Assembly (NCBI RefSeq): GCF_009708035.1
Contig: NZ_WMBQ01000003.1
Location: 1-64,000 of the forward strand
Direction: 5' to 3'
From: Hyphomicrobium album
GTDB lineage: Bacteria > Pseudomonadota > Alphaproteobacteria > Rhizobiales > Hyphomicrobiaceae
Length of the DNA: 64,000 nucleotides
Shown: positions 26,825 to 37,848 of the stretch, piece after piece
Position numbering within the stretch: the first letter of the stretch is position 1
Layout of the letters: each line of letters begins with the position of its first letter
Notes under the pieces: generated by a model
What the model saw: the letters and a program-made list of their open reading frames with translations, nothing else
Told to the model about the DNA's origin: nothing
The model's database searches: none
Position numbers and translations under genes: made by a program

Positions 26825-26964
26825 CCGCGAAGAGGCCCTCGAGCAATCGCCAGTGGGCGAGAAGGTGCTAGAATGCGTGCATTTCGCGCGCGGTGTCGGC
26901 AATCATGCCCTTGATCTCGGCGGACGTCTCTGCGATGCCATCGCCAGAACGATGAGGAGGCCAG

Positions 26965-30128
<3,164 letters not shown>

Positions 30129-30132
<4 letters not shown>

Positions 30133-30572
30133 GCGCCGGGGCGGCAGACGAGGCGCCAGCGGCGCCCGGCACGCAGCGCCTCGACAAATGGTTATGGTTC
30201 GCGCGCTTCATAAAGACGCGTACGCTTGCCGCCGAGCTGGTGAGCGCCGGCAAGGTCCGGGTCAACAAGGTGCGCACCGACAAGCCAGCGCAGATCGTGC
30301 GCGCCGGCGACGTTCTGACCCTTACGATTAACCGGCGGGTCCAGCTCGTGCGGGTTCTGGGGATTGCCGAGCGGCGGGGCCCATCTGCCGCGGCGCGTTC
30401 ATTGTATGAGGAATTGACAGCCGATGGCGTTGTCATCAAACCTCATTCGCCGCCGCCGGGCGTCGGCCGGCCACCCAGCGAGGTAAGTCCGGCCATGCGC
30501 CCGGTGGGGAGTGGGCGGCCGACCAAGAAAGAGCGCCGAGAGATCGATCGGCTCAACGGGAAGGCTCGCTGA
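30129..30572 (+). CDS. S4-domain RNA-binding protein (HslR-like)
   Basis: This 147-aa protein starts with TTG overlapping the helicase stop (TTGA). The S4 fold occupies about residues 15-80: QRLDKWLWFARFIKTRTLA, then VSAGKVRVNKVRTDKPAQIVRAGDVL. This resembles HslR/Hsp15, which binds stalled 50S-peptidyl-tRNA complexes. The C-terminal 60 residues are basic and proline-rich and end in KERREIDRLNGK, as in other alphaproteobacterial homologues. Coupling to the helicase suggests shared work on RNA or ribosomes. Confidence 0.9.
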
Positions 30573-30659
30573 GGCGGGCATGCCGGAGAGCCGTCGACCG
30601 ACGGCGCACCAGCTAAGGCTAAAGCTCGCTGGTAGCGGGAAGTGATCCGGATCCAGGCA

Positions 30660-30998
30660 ATGACCTACGTCGTCAACGAAAAATGCATTAAGTGCAAATA
30701 CACCGATTGCGTCGAGGTCTGCCCTGTCGATTGCTTCTATGAGGGCGAGAACATGCTCGTCATCCATCCCGACGAGTGCATCGATTGCGGGGTCTGCGAG
30801 CCGGAGTGCCCCGTGGACGCCATCAAGCCGGACACTGAATCCGGCCTCGAGAAGTGGCTTGAGCTCAATCGGAAGTTTTCCGAGAGTTGGCCCAACATCA
30901 CGTCCAAGAAGGACGCCCTCCCGGACGCCGACGCGCATAAGGACGAATCCGAGAAGTTCCAGAAGTACTTTTCCCCGGAGCCCGGCTCAGGCGATTAG
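30660..30998 (+). CDS. fdxA: ferredoxin FdxA (7Fe type)
   Basis: This 112-aa ferredoxin has two cluster-binding regions. The first contains [18 protein letters not shown], typical of 3Fe-4S plus 4Fe-4S ferredoxins with a modified first site. The second is [12 protein letters not shown]. The C-terminal extension ([16 protein letters not shown]) is typical of FdxA. ATG 30660 gives the standard MTYVVNEKC start. The gene sits 87 bp after the S4 gene and may be in the same transcript. The electron-transfer partner is unknown. Confidence 0.96.
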   Translation: MTYVVNEKCIKCKYTDCVEVCPVDCFYEGENMLVIHPDECIDCGVCEPECPVDAIKPDTESGLEKWLELNRKFSESWPNITSKKDALPDADAHKDESEKFQKYFSPEPGSGD

Positions 30999-31426
30999 CC
31001 CGCCTCCCGCAGCCGCGGGTTGTTGCGGCAAAATGCGCAACCTTTTCGCACCCTTTTCAGAATGCTTAGGATTCGGGCCCGTGCGGTAAGCCCCGCCACA
31101 CCCTGCTTCAGGGCTGCCCTTCATTTTCAATGAACTTTATGTTACGCTGCTCCCAGATGATGCCCAAAACCAGGTACAGAGTCGGAACAGGAGCGAACAA
31201 AGAGTATCCGCTTTGCCGCCGAGGCAATGATCGGACCCTGCTTTGGTCCGACCATCAAGCGGTTTTGATCATTTCAGAGCACAAGTTAGGGCCGGTCAAC
31301 GCTCCCTACGGCGACTCCGACCCACCATATGAACTCGGAGCGGCGGCGATGACGCTGACGCGCCGGGTTAACGCGCACCCCTGCGAGTACGGCTCATAAA
31401 TCCGACGAGAAAGTGAGACGACCCCT
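30999..31426. promoter_or_regulatory. intergenic region upstream of carD
   Basis: This 428-bp gap probably carries the carD promoter. TCGGACC at 31231-31237 and GGTCCGA at 31245-31251 form a 7-bp perfect stem with a 7-nt loop. A small CCCTG/CAGGG stem is seen near 31100-31112. A possible 89-codon reading frame at 31130-31399 has neither a ribosome-binding site nor protein-like composition and is not called. Nothing else is recognised. Confidence 0.4.
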
Positions 31427-32386
31427 ATGGCTGACAAGAAAAAGGCGCCCGCCCGCTCGGCGAAGTCTACGGCTGCCGCCGGCAAGAAGGTTGGCCGCAA
31501 GCTAACCGCTGCGAAAAAGCCTGGTCGCCCGGAAGCGAAGCTTGTCGCGAAGAAGCCGGTGGGCAAAGCCCATTCACCCATCAAGGGTAAAAAGCCTGTG
31601 GCGAAGACAGCAGGAACCGCCGCGGGCGTCAAGCCGGTGGCGAAGCCTCTCCAGAAGCCTGTTGCGCATAAGCCAGCAGTCGCCGCCCCCGTGCGGGCCG
31701 TCGCCGCTGCGGTGAAGCCGTCGGGCCAGAAGATCACGGCGCCGATTCCTCAGCAGATGACGCCGAAGGCGGTGGCCGAGAAGGCCGCTGCGGCGCGCCA
31801 GCTGATGACGGCGCAGAAGAAGCCGGTCAGTCAGCGCCACGGCTTCAAGGCCAGCGAGTTCGTCGTCTACCCGGCGCACGGCGTCGGCAAGATCGTTGCG
31901 ATCGAGGAGCAGGAGATCGCCGGCATGGCGCTCGAGCTCTTCGTCATCAGCTTCGAGAAGGAGAAGCTGACGCTGCGCGTGCCCACCGGCAAGCTGGCGA
32001 GCGTCGGCATGCGCAAGCTGGCCGAGGAGCCCGTCGTCAAGAAGGCGATGGAGATTCTCAAGGGCCGCGCGCGCGTCAAGCGCACGATGTGGAGCCGCCG
32101 CGCCCAAGAGTACGTCGCCAAGATCAACTCCGGCGATCTCGTCTCGATCGCCGAGGTCGTCCGCGACCTCTACCGCTCCGAGGCGCAGCCCGAGCAGTCG
32201 TACTCCGAGCGTCAGCTCTACGAGGACGCGCTCGACCGCATGGCCCGTGAGATCGCCGCCGTCGAGAAGCTCGACGAGCGCGGCGCGGTGCAGCGCATCA
32301 CCGAAGTGCTCTCCAAGAGCGCGCGCGGCCGCCGCCTCGCTGCTGAGGCCGAAGGTGGTGGCGACGCGGAGACACGCGCGGCCTAA
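31427..32386 (+). CDS. carD: CarD/CdnL family transcriptional regulator with H1-like N-terminal extension
   Basis: The C-terminal 180 residues (from about 139) form a CarD/CdnL protein: a Tudor-like RNA polymerase-interaction domain (FVVYPAHGVGKIVAIEEQEI) and a helical DNA-binding domain (SGDLVSIAEVVRDLYRSE). This family stabilises open promoter complexes, notably at rRNA promoters. The first 138 residues are a Lys/Ala/Pro/Val-rich, histone-H1-like extension (AKKPGRPEAKLVAKKPVGKA) that usual CdnL proteins lack, giving 319 aa where about 170 is normal. The extension probably binds DNA non-specifically. The ribosome-binding site is weak (GAAAGTGAGACG). Confidence 0.93.
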   Translation: MADKKKAPARSAKSTAAAGKKVGRKLTAAKKPGRPEAKLVAKKPVGKAHSPIKGKKPVAKTAGTAAGVKPVAKPLQKPVAHKPAVAAPVRAVAAAVKPSGQKITAPIPQQMTPKAVAEKAAAARQLMTAQKKPVSQRHGFKASEFVVYPAHGVGKIVAIEEQEIAGMALELFVISFEKEKLTLRVPTGKLASVGMRKLAEEPVVKKAMEILKGRARVKRTMWSRRAQEYVAKINSGDLVSIAEVVRDLYRSEAQPEQSYSERQLYEDALDRMAREIAAVEKLDERGAVQRITEVLSKSARGRRLAAEAEGGGDAETRAA

Positions 32387-32398
32387 GCGGGCCGCGCA

Positions 32399-33361
32399 TC
32401 AAAGATCGAGAGCGCCCGGTGCCGATGGTGCCGGGCGCTTTTCTTTGTCGGGCGCGGTCCCGGGGGCTTGGTCGCTGCTGGTGGCAGCAGCCGGTGGCGC
32501 CGGCGTCCGACCGGGGAGCCTCTCGCCGGCGATGGCGATTTGGCTCGGGTCCTCGATGTCGATGTAAGGCCCGTTGCGATACTGGATCCAGCCGCGGACC
32601 TCGACGCGCTTGCCCTCGAGACCGCTGAGCATTTGCTCTAGTTCGGGATTGGCGCGCAGCACGCGCGGCTCGATGCCGGCCGTGAAGTCGCGCCGCCAGT
32701 CGCTGCCGAAGTTGACGTACGTGCGCGCCTTGGTGACCGCCACCTTGGCGACCGTGCCGGCGACGACCTCGTAAGAATTGCGCCGGCGCAGGAGATTGCG
32801 CGTCGCCCGCGCGGAGCGCACCGCGTATGCCGCGCTGCCCCAGAGACCCGCAGCCGCGTCGCGGGCGACGCGCTCGTGAGCCATGAGCTCGTGCATGCAC
32901 GCATAGCTGCCGGGGAGGCCGTAAGCGCGGGCGTGGCCGGCGGCGAGCATTTCGCCCTGCACCCAGACGCGCTCGCCGCCGTCCTCGACAAAGAGGTGCG
33001 CGAGCTGTCGGCCGTATCGATCGCGTGCGCGCCCCGAGGCGGCGATCGACACCGAGCGGCCTTGAACGAGCGCCTTCAGTGCGGCGATCGCCGCTTCCTC
33101 CGGCGGCCAGGGCTCGGCGCTCGGGCTGAAATCCGGTGAGCGCGGTGCCAAGGCTCCGATCAGCCGGACCTCCTGATGGTCATCGAGCAGCACCGTCTCG
33201 GAATCAACGACGCGCACGACGGAACGCGTCGGGCCCGCCTGCAGCGTGCATGTCTCGGTGTCCGCCCGCACGTCCTGCGCCATCACGGCAGCCATGCCGG
33301 CCAAGCCCGCGAGCGATGCAGCCGCGGCGGCAAGGCAGGTGATGCGAAAGGCGCGATGCAT
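32399..33361 (-). CDS. secreted thermonuclease-like (SNase) protein
   Basis: This 320-aa protein starts at ATG 33361 with a signal peptide (CLAAAAASLAGLAGMAAVMAQ). The SNase-like beta barrel runs from about residues 45 to 160: VVRVVDSETVLLDDHQEVRLIGALAP, GRARDRYGRQLAHLFVEDG and WVQGEMLAAGHARAYG. The Arg and acidic residues fit the staphylococcal nuclease fold in part, so activity is not certain. A second beta region (TVAKVAVTKARTYVNFGSDWRRD) resembles an OB/SH3-type domain, and the end is Pro/Ala-rich and disordered. It converges on carD with 12 bp between the stops, and its last codons lie under the carD terminator. Confidence 0.8.
   Translation of the reverse strand: MHRAFRITCLAAAAASLAGLAGMAAVMAQDVRADTETCTLQAGPTRSVVRVVDSETVLLDDHQEVRLIGALAPRSPDFSPSAEPWPPEEAAIAALKALVQGRSVSIAASGRARDRYGRQLAHLFVEDGGERVWVQGEMLAAGHARAYGLPGSYACMHELMAHERVARDAAAGLWGSAAYAVRSARATRNLLRRRNSYEVVAGTVAKVAVTKARTYVNFGSDWRRDFTAGIEPRVLRANPELEQMLSGLEGKRVEVRGWIQYRNGPYIDIEDPSQIAIAGERLPGRTPAPPAAATSSDQAPGTAPDKEKRPAPSAPGALDL
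32411..32446 (+). terminator. intrinsic terminator of carD, inside the convergent gene
   Basis: AGCGCCCGG at 32411-32419 and CCGGGCGCT at 32431-32439 form a perfect 9-bp stem followed by TTTTCTTT. It starts 24 bp after the carD stop and lies within the 3' end of the minus-strand SNase-like coding sequence. Confidence 0.85.
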
Positions 33362-33411
33362 AGGCGGAAGTCCCCGCCGCGAGCATAGGGACAATCCGCC
33401 TCGGAATCTCG

Positions 33412-34920
33412 TCAGAAGAGGTCCTGAGCCGAGGCGCCGTCCTGCCAATCGGCGCCGAGAACCAGGCTGGACGCATCGTGGTCAGCCCCGGCGACAGGCC
33501 AAATGGCATGCGGCTGGTCGATGGCACGCAGCTCGATGTCCTCGCGCGTCCAGGGCGGCGCGTGGTCGAACAGCACCCGCTCGATGCCCACATGTGGCGA
33601 AGCAAAGTAGCCGCAAACGCGGATCGAGCCGTCGGCAAAGGCGAGCAGCAGGTCGTCGGCACCAAGGCGCATGACTCGAACATCGCCCGGCTCGATGCCG
33701 CCCGCGAGGACCAGCTCGTCGACCTCGGGTGCGCCAGACAGGTCGATGACCACGTCGTCGCCGTCGCCGGGCAGGTAAACGTAGCCGTCGCCGCCGGAGC
33801 CGCCGACGAGGATATCGTCCCCTTCGGCTCCGTACAGCGTGTCGTCACCCGCGCCGGCATCGATGACGTCGTCGCCACGACCTCCAACGATGCGGTCGGC
33901 ACCGGCGCTGCCAGTCGAGGCGCCCGCCGGGGCTGCCAGACCTTCGACCGCGATTGAAGCAGTGCGGACGTCGTCGCCATCCAGTCGCGCATTCGGCGGC
34001 GAGACGCGGTCATCCTCGAGAAGATCGACACCCTTGCCGAGCACGATGCGATCGGTCTTGGCGCTCCACTGAATGCGCTCGACCGAGAACAGGTGGTCGA
34101 CCCCGGTATCGAACACGGCGACGAAATTCGGCACCTTGTGGGGAATCCAGTGGCGATTGAAGGTTATCGTGACCTCGCCGGCTCCCGAGTAGTCGATGAC
34201 GTCGGTGCCATCGGTGCCGTAGTCGAGCTGCGGCTGCCCGCCGTGCGCAATGTTGAACCCCGGCGACCAGCGGAAGATGTCGTCGCCTTCGCCGCCGTAG
34301 AACTTCTCGATCTGTTTTGGACCGGCGCTGCCGGAAAAAGTATCCGCGCCGCGACCGCCGAGCAGCGTCGTGAATCCGTGCTCGGCGTGCAGGCTGTCGT
34401 CGCTGCCGGTCCCCAGCAAGGTCGACATGCCGGGCGACAGATGCATGCCGTAGGGGAGCGTTCGCGTCGGATCGAGACCCGAGTAGTGCACGAGCGAGGC
34501 GATGGCCGACGACGAATTGACGGTCGGTGTCGGCGAGCCAGGCAGACCGAAGGCGATGTAGGGATAGTCCTCCGCCTCGATGTCGCGCGCGTAGCTCGCC
34601 ATCGTCTCCCAGGCGCCGAACTCCTCGCCGGCATAGGGCAGCGCGCGGCTGCCGCGAAGCTCAGGCGTCCCAATCTTGTCGGCGAGCTCGGCGCGCGCGG
34701 CGAGATTGGCGGTGGCCAGCGTGGTGCGCCCGTCGGCGCCTTCGATCCCCAAATAGGTGCCGTCGCTGGTGGCGTCGCGCACGCCCTCCATGACGAACCA
34801 ATCGTCTTGCGCGCTACGGCCGCTCTCGCCCGGCTCGAACACGAGTTGCAGATGGTCGAAGCCGAGGCGCCCCAACCCGTACATCTGCACGGGTACCCAT
34901 TCGATGCGCACCCGCGGCAA
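33412..34920 (-). CDS. RTX-repeat (hemolysin-type calcium-binding) secreted protein
   Basis: The chosen start is TTG 34920, with AGGAGG six bases upstream (34927-34932); GTG 34911 is an alternative. A frame extension to 35070 lacks protein character. The 502-aa product has no signal peptide. It contains nonapeptide repeats of the GGxGxDxΦ type in two blocks (GGRGADTF, GGEGDDIF; then GGRGDDVIDAGAGDD and GAEGDDILVGGSGGD). These fold into a Ca2+-binding beta-roll and typify type I-secreted proteins. The N-terminal 200 residues are of unknown fold, with no recognised enzyme motif. No ABC exporter or membrane fusion gene is adjacent. Confidence 0.82.
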   Translation of the reverse strand: MPRVRIEWVPVQMYGLGRLGFDHLQLVFEPGESGRSAQDDWFVMEGVRDATSDGTYLGIEGADGRTTLATANLAARAELADKIGTPELRGSRALPYAGEEFGAWETMASYARDIEAEDYPYIAFGLPGSPTPTVNSSSAIASLVHYSGLDPTRTLPYGMHLSPGMSTLLGTGSDDSLHAEHGFTTLLGGRGADTFSGSAGPKQIEKFYGGEGDDIFRWSPGFNIAHGGQPQLDYGTDGTDVIDYSGAGEVTITFNRHWIPHKVPNFVAVFDTGVDHLFSVERIQWSAKTDRIVLGKGVDLLEDDRVSPPNARLDGDDVRTASIAVEGLAAPAGASTGSAGADRIVGGRGDDVIDAGAGDDTLYGAEGDDILVGGSGGDGYVYLPGDGDDVVIDLSGAPEVDELVLAGGIEPGDVRVMRLGADDLLLAFADGSIRVCGYFASPHVGIERVLFDHAPPWTREDIELRAIDQPHAIWPVAGADHDASSLVLGADWQDGASAQDLF

Positions 34921-35157
34921 GGTCCCCCTCCTCCCGATTACTCCCTCCCGATAGGCCGATCCGGCCGCGGAATGCAACCCAAGATTGCAGATCAGGGTTC
35001 TCGGACCTGGATCGGGTGGGATGGGGGTCGGGGCGCCAACAGGCTTGCGGAATGGCCAGACTTCCGCCATTAACCGCGTTTAGATGGAAGCAGGACTGCC
35101 AACTGCACCGTAATTTTCTTGCCACCGCGGTGGGGTTGCGTATCCGATTTCGTCTTC

Positions 35158-35186
35158 AAGCCCGGCTTCGGCCGGGCTTATTTTTT
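35158..35186 (+). terminator. orphan intrinsic terminator
   Basis: AAGCCCGGC at 35158-35166 and GCCGGGCTT at 35171-35179 form a perfect 9-bp stem with a TTCG tetraloop, followed by A and six T's (35181-35186). It is a canonical rho-independent terminator on the plus strand, yet no plus-strand gene ends upstream; both neighbours are on the minus strand. It may end a small RNA. Confidence 0.8.
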
Positions 35187-35315
35187 GCGCTCTCCCGACG
35201 TCCATGTGCCGTCGCGGAACGCTTCGTGCACCGAGGTCGCGAGCGTCCGGGAGCTACGCAATACAGCGTCGTCGTCGATCCCGGCCGGTGGAAGCCAGGC
35301 CGGAACCTGTGCCAT

Positions 35316-36047
35316 TCAGATCGACTGAAGGTTGACACGACTGTGCAGCTCTTCGGCAGTCTCCTTGCGCTCGCTATAGCGGTCGACGAGGTAGGCGGCG
35401 CGGTCGCGCGTCAGCAGCGTGAACTTAATCAGCTCTTCCATCACGTCGACTACACGGTCGTAGTACGCAGACGGCTTCATACGTCCCGCGTCGTCGAACT
35501 CGTTGAAGGCCTTGGCGACCGATGACTGGTTGGGGATGGTCAGCATCCGCATCCAGCGCCCGAGCACCCGCATCTGGTTGACGGCGTTAAACGACTGCGA
35601 CCCGCCGCTCACCTGCATTACCGCCAGCGTCTTGCCCTGCGTGGGTCGCACGGCGCCGACCGACAGCGGTATCCAATCGATCATCGATTTCATCACGCCG
35701 CTCATCGCGCCGTGGCGTTCCGGCGAGCACCAGACCTGACCCTCCGACCACGCCGCCAGATCGCGCAGCTCCTGCACCTTGGGATGCGTGTCGGGTGCAC
35801 CGTCCGGCAGAGGCAAGCCGTGCGGATCGAAGATCTTAGTCTCCGCGCCGAACTTTTCGAGCAACCTAGCCGCTTCAAAGGTCAGCAGCCGACTGTAGGA
35901 CTTCTCGCGCAGTGATCCGTAGAGCAGCAGGATGCGCGGCTTGTGCTCCGAGCGCGTTGCCACATCCAGTTTGTCGTGTGCCGGGATGTCGAGATGCTCA
36001 TGCGCTACGTTGAGGAGATCATGCTTGTCGTCGTGCTTACCGCTCAT
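35316..36047 (-). CDS. arsH: arsenical resistance protein ArsH
   Basis: This 243-aa flavodoxin-fold FMN-dependent NADPH oxidoreductase has its FMN phosphate loop as [11 protein letters not shown] (about residues 44-54). Other ArsH marks are [37 protein letters not shown] and [12 protein letters not shown]. ArsH oxidises trivalent organoarsenicals and also reduces quinones or azo dyes. It is the last gene of the arsR-arsC-aqpS-arsH operon, 50 bp after aqpS. Confidence 0.95.
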   Translation of the reverse strand: MSGKHDDKHDLLNVAHEHLDIPAHDKLDVATRSEHKPRILLLYGSLREKSYSRLLTFEAARLLEKFGAETKIFDPHGLPLPDGAPDTHPKVQELRDLAAWSEGQVWCSPERHGAMSGVMKSMIDWIPLSVGAVRPTQGKTLAVMQVSGGSQSFNAVNQMRVLGRWMRMLTIPNQSSVAKAFNEFDDAGRMKPSAYYDRVVDVMEELIKFTLLTRDRAAYLVDRYSERKETAEELHSRVNLQSI

Positions 36048-36097
36048 ACCGTACTATCTGCCTTCTTCTGGGCGACGACCTCGGTAGATGACGATGC

Positions 36098-36808
36098 TCA
36101 TGATATTTCACCGGGGCGTTGCGGGGCAATTTGGTGTGCGGGTTGACGCGTCCCGAGAAGCCACCGCGTCACCAGCAAGCCAATCATGGCCCCCACGAGT
36201 TGGGCCGCGATGAAAGCCGGAACGTCCTCTAGCCGGATGCCGGCAAAGGTATCCGAAAAGGCGCGTGCCAGTGTGACCGCCGGATTTGCGAATGATGTCG
36301 AGGCCGTAAACCAGTAGGCGGCAGTGATGTAAAGGCCGACAGACACGGGGACGGCAGCCGGCCTAGCCTTCAGGGTCGCCAGGATGGTCAGCAACAGGCC
36401 AAAGGTGGCGATCCCCTCCGCGAACCATTGCCCCTGACCACTACGTATCTTCACGCCCGCCTGCCACAGCGGCAGATCGAACATCACGTGGGCGGCGCAG
36501 ACGCCGACCAGCGCGCCCGTCAGTTGGGCGAGAACATACAATCCAGCATCTCGGCCATCGATGTCCCCGCGTAGCCAAAAGGCGCCGGTGACCGCCGGAT
36601 TGAAATGGGCGCCCGACACTGGCCCCAGCATGGTGATCAGCACGATAAGGATGGCGCCCGTAGGCAGCGTGTTGCCGAGCAGGGCCAGCGCTTCGTTGCC
36701 CCCTGCCAGGCGCTCACCCATGATCCCGGACCCGATTACCGTGGCGAGCAGGAAGGCGGAGCCAATGAACTCAGCCGCCAGCCGCTGCACCAGTGTCGGG
36801 TTCGTCAT
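36098..36808 (-). CDS. aqpS: aquaporin-family channel (AqpS-like, arsenite efflux)
   Basis: This 236-aa protein of the major intrinsic protein family has about six membrane helices and both NPA boxes, as HFNPAVTGAFW and SFANPAVTLARAF. The ATG at 36808 overlaps the arsC stop (ATGA). Its place between arsC and arsH, with no arsB or acr3 gene in the operon, matches the AqpS arrangement of Sinorhizobium meliloti, where arsenite made by ArsC leaves the cell passively through the channel. The function is inferred from family and context. Confidence 0.9.
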   Translation of the reverse strand: MTNPTLVQRLAAEFIGSAFLLATVIGSGIMGERLAGGNEALALLGNTLPTGAILIVLITMLGPVSGAHFNPAVTGAFWLRGDIDGRDAGLYVLAQLTGALVGVCAAHVMFDLPLWQAGVKIRSGQGQWFAEGIATFGLLLTILATLKARPAAVPVSVGLYITAAYWFTASTSFANPAVTLARAFSDTFAGIRLEDVPAFIAAQLVGAMIGLLVTRWLLGTRQPAHQIAPQRPGEIS

Positions 36809-37326
36809 CTCGTCGGCTCCGGCTCGGTGGCCTTGGAGCGCCCGATGTCGTCGAGACGACGCTGCAGTGAAATCTTGTCGAGCGATTGCAAGGGCAGGTT
36901 CACGAAGATGCCGATGCGCTGATACAGCATGCGATGCGTATCGGCGAAGGCGAACCGCTTCTCGCTCTCGTTGCCTTCGACCGCCGACGGATCGGCGACG
37001 CCCCAGTGGGCGCTCATCGGCTGCCCGGGCCATACCGGGCACACTTCGTTGGCCGCGTCGTCGCAGACGGTAAACACGAAATCGAGCCCGGGTGCGCCGG
37101 GAACGGCGAACTCTTCCCACGACTTGGAGCGCAGGTTCGACGTGTCGTAGTTGAGGCGCTGCAATAACTCGAGTGCATAGGGATGCACTTGGCCGCGCGG
37201 GTGGCTGCCGGCACTGTAACCCTTGAACTTGGTCCCGCCGAGTCGGTTCATGATGCACTCGGCGACGATTGAGCGCGCCGAGTTATGCGTGCACAGGAAC
37301 AGCACGTTGAGTGGCTTATCGGCCAT
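36805..37326 (-). CDS. arsC: arsenate reductase, low-molecular-weight phosphatase type
   Basis: This 173-aa protein has the CX5R loop as CTHNSARS with Cys12 as nucleophile. Two further cysteines, at 88 and 96 (VFTVCDDAANEVCPV), match the redox triad of thioredoxin-coupled ArsC of the S. aureus kind. The DP motif (GVADPSAVEG) is present. It reduces arsenate to arsenite, which the adjacent aquaporin can release. The C-terminal tail is longer than in S. aureus ArsC. It is 12 bp after arsR. Confidence 0.95.
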   Translation of the reverse strand: MADKPLNVLFLCTHNSARSIVAECIMNRLGGTKFKGYSAGSHPRGQVHPYALELLQRLNYDTSNLRSKSWEEFAVPGAPGLDFVFTVCDDAANEVCPVWPGQPMSAHWGVADPSAVEGNESEKRFAFADTHRMLYQRIGIFVNLPLQSLDKISLQRRLDDIGRSKATEPEPTR

Positions 37327-37338
37327 CTTTATCCTCCC

Positions 37339-37671
37339 TTACTTACACAACGAACGAGCTTTCTTGATGGGGCCGCACAGCTCCGGCCGTCCGTGGCAGC
37401 AGTCCTCGGTGAGGTAGGTCAGCAGCTGGCGCATCCCCTCGACGTGGATGGCGTAGCGGATGTAGCGGCCGTCACGGGTGCCGCGGATCAGCCCGGCGTG
37501 ATCGAGCTCCTTCAAATGGAAGGATGCCCCTGTCGCGGTCGCGCCCACGGCCTCGGCAATTTCGGAGGCCGCCAGCCCGTTCGGGCCTTCAACGACCAGC
37601 AAGCGGAAAATGCGCAGCCGCAGCGGATGCGCAAGCGCTGCTAAAGAGGTGACGGCCTGGTTCTCATCCAT
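37339..37671 (-). CDS. arsR: ArsR family arsenic-responsive repressor
   Basis: This 110-aa winged-helix repressor has the recognition helix region ATGASFHLKELDHAGLI and the wing GTRDGRYIRYAI. The classic helix-3 ELCVCDL metal motif is missing. Instead, cysteines cluster at the C-terminus (C91, C92, C99, C109; segment TEDCCHGRPELC). This layout resembles the type 2 As(III) site of Acidithiobacillus ferrooxidans ArsR. It heads the ars operon. A perfect inverted repeat just upstream of its ATG is a likely operator. Confidence 0.94.
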   Translation of the reverse strand: MDENQAVTSLAALAHPLRLRIFRLLVVEGPNGLAASEIAEAVGATATGASFHLKELDHAGLIRGTRDGRYIRYAIHVEGMRQLLTYLTEDCCHGRPELCGPIKKARSLCK

Positions 37672-37674
37672 GCA

Positions 37675-37704
37675 TGCATACTACAAGGATTATTGCAGTA
37701 TGCA
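37675..37704. promoter_or_regulatory. probable ArsR operator
   Basis: TGCATACT at 37675-37682 and AGTATGCA at 37697-37704 are perfect 8-bp inverted arms around a 14-nt AT-rich spacer. The site begins 4 bp upstream of the arsR start codon, where an autoregulatory repressor site is expected. ArsR-family dimers bind symmetric sites of this size. Confidence 0.65.
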
Positions 37705-37848
37705 AGCGATGCCCCTTACGCGTCCGTCGCCGTGTCTGCTGGTGCCCCCTCGCGCTCTTTGAGGTGTATCGTCGACGGCGGCAATTGCAGCCGCCTCTTG
37801 CTGTCGCGGCAACGATCATCGAAGACAGGTGCGTCGCCCTTCGTGAGG

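Noticed and set aside
31130-31399. Possible 89-aa gene upstream of carD
   Set aside because: No ribosome-binding site, no recognisable composition; it overlaps a hairpin in a likely promoter region.
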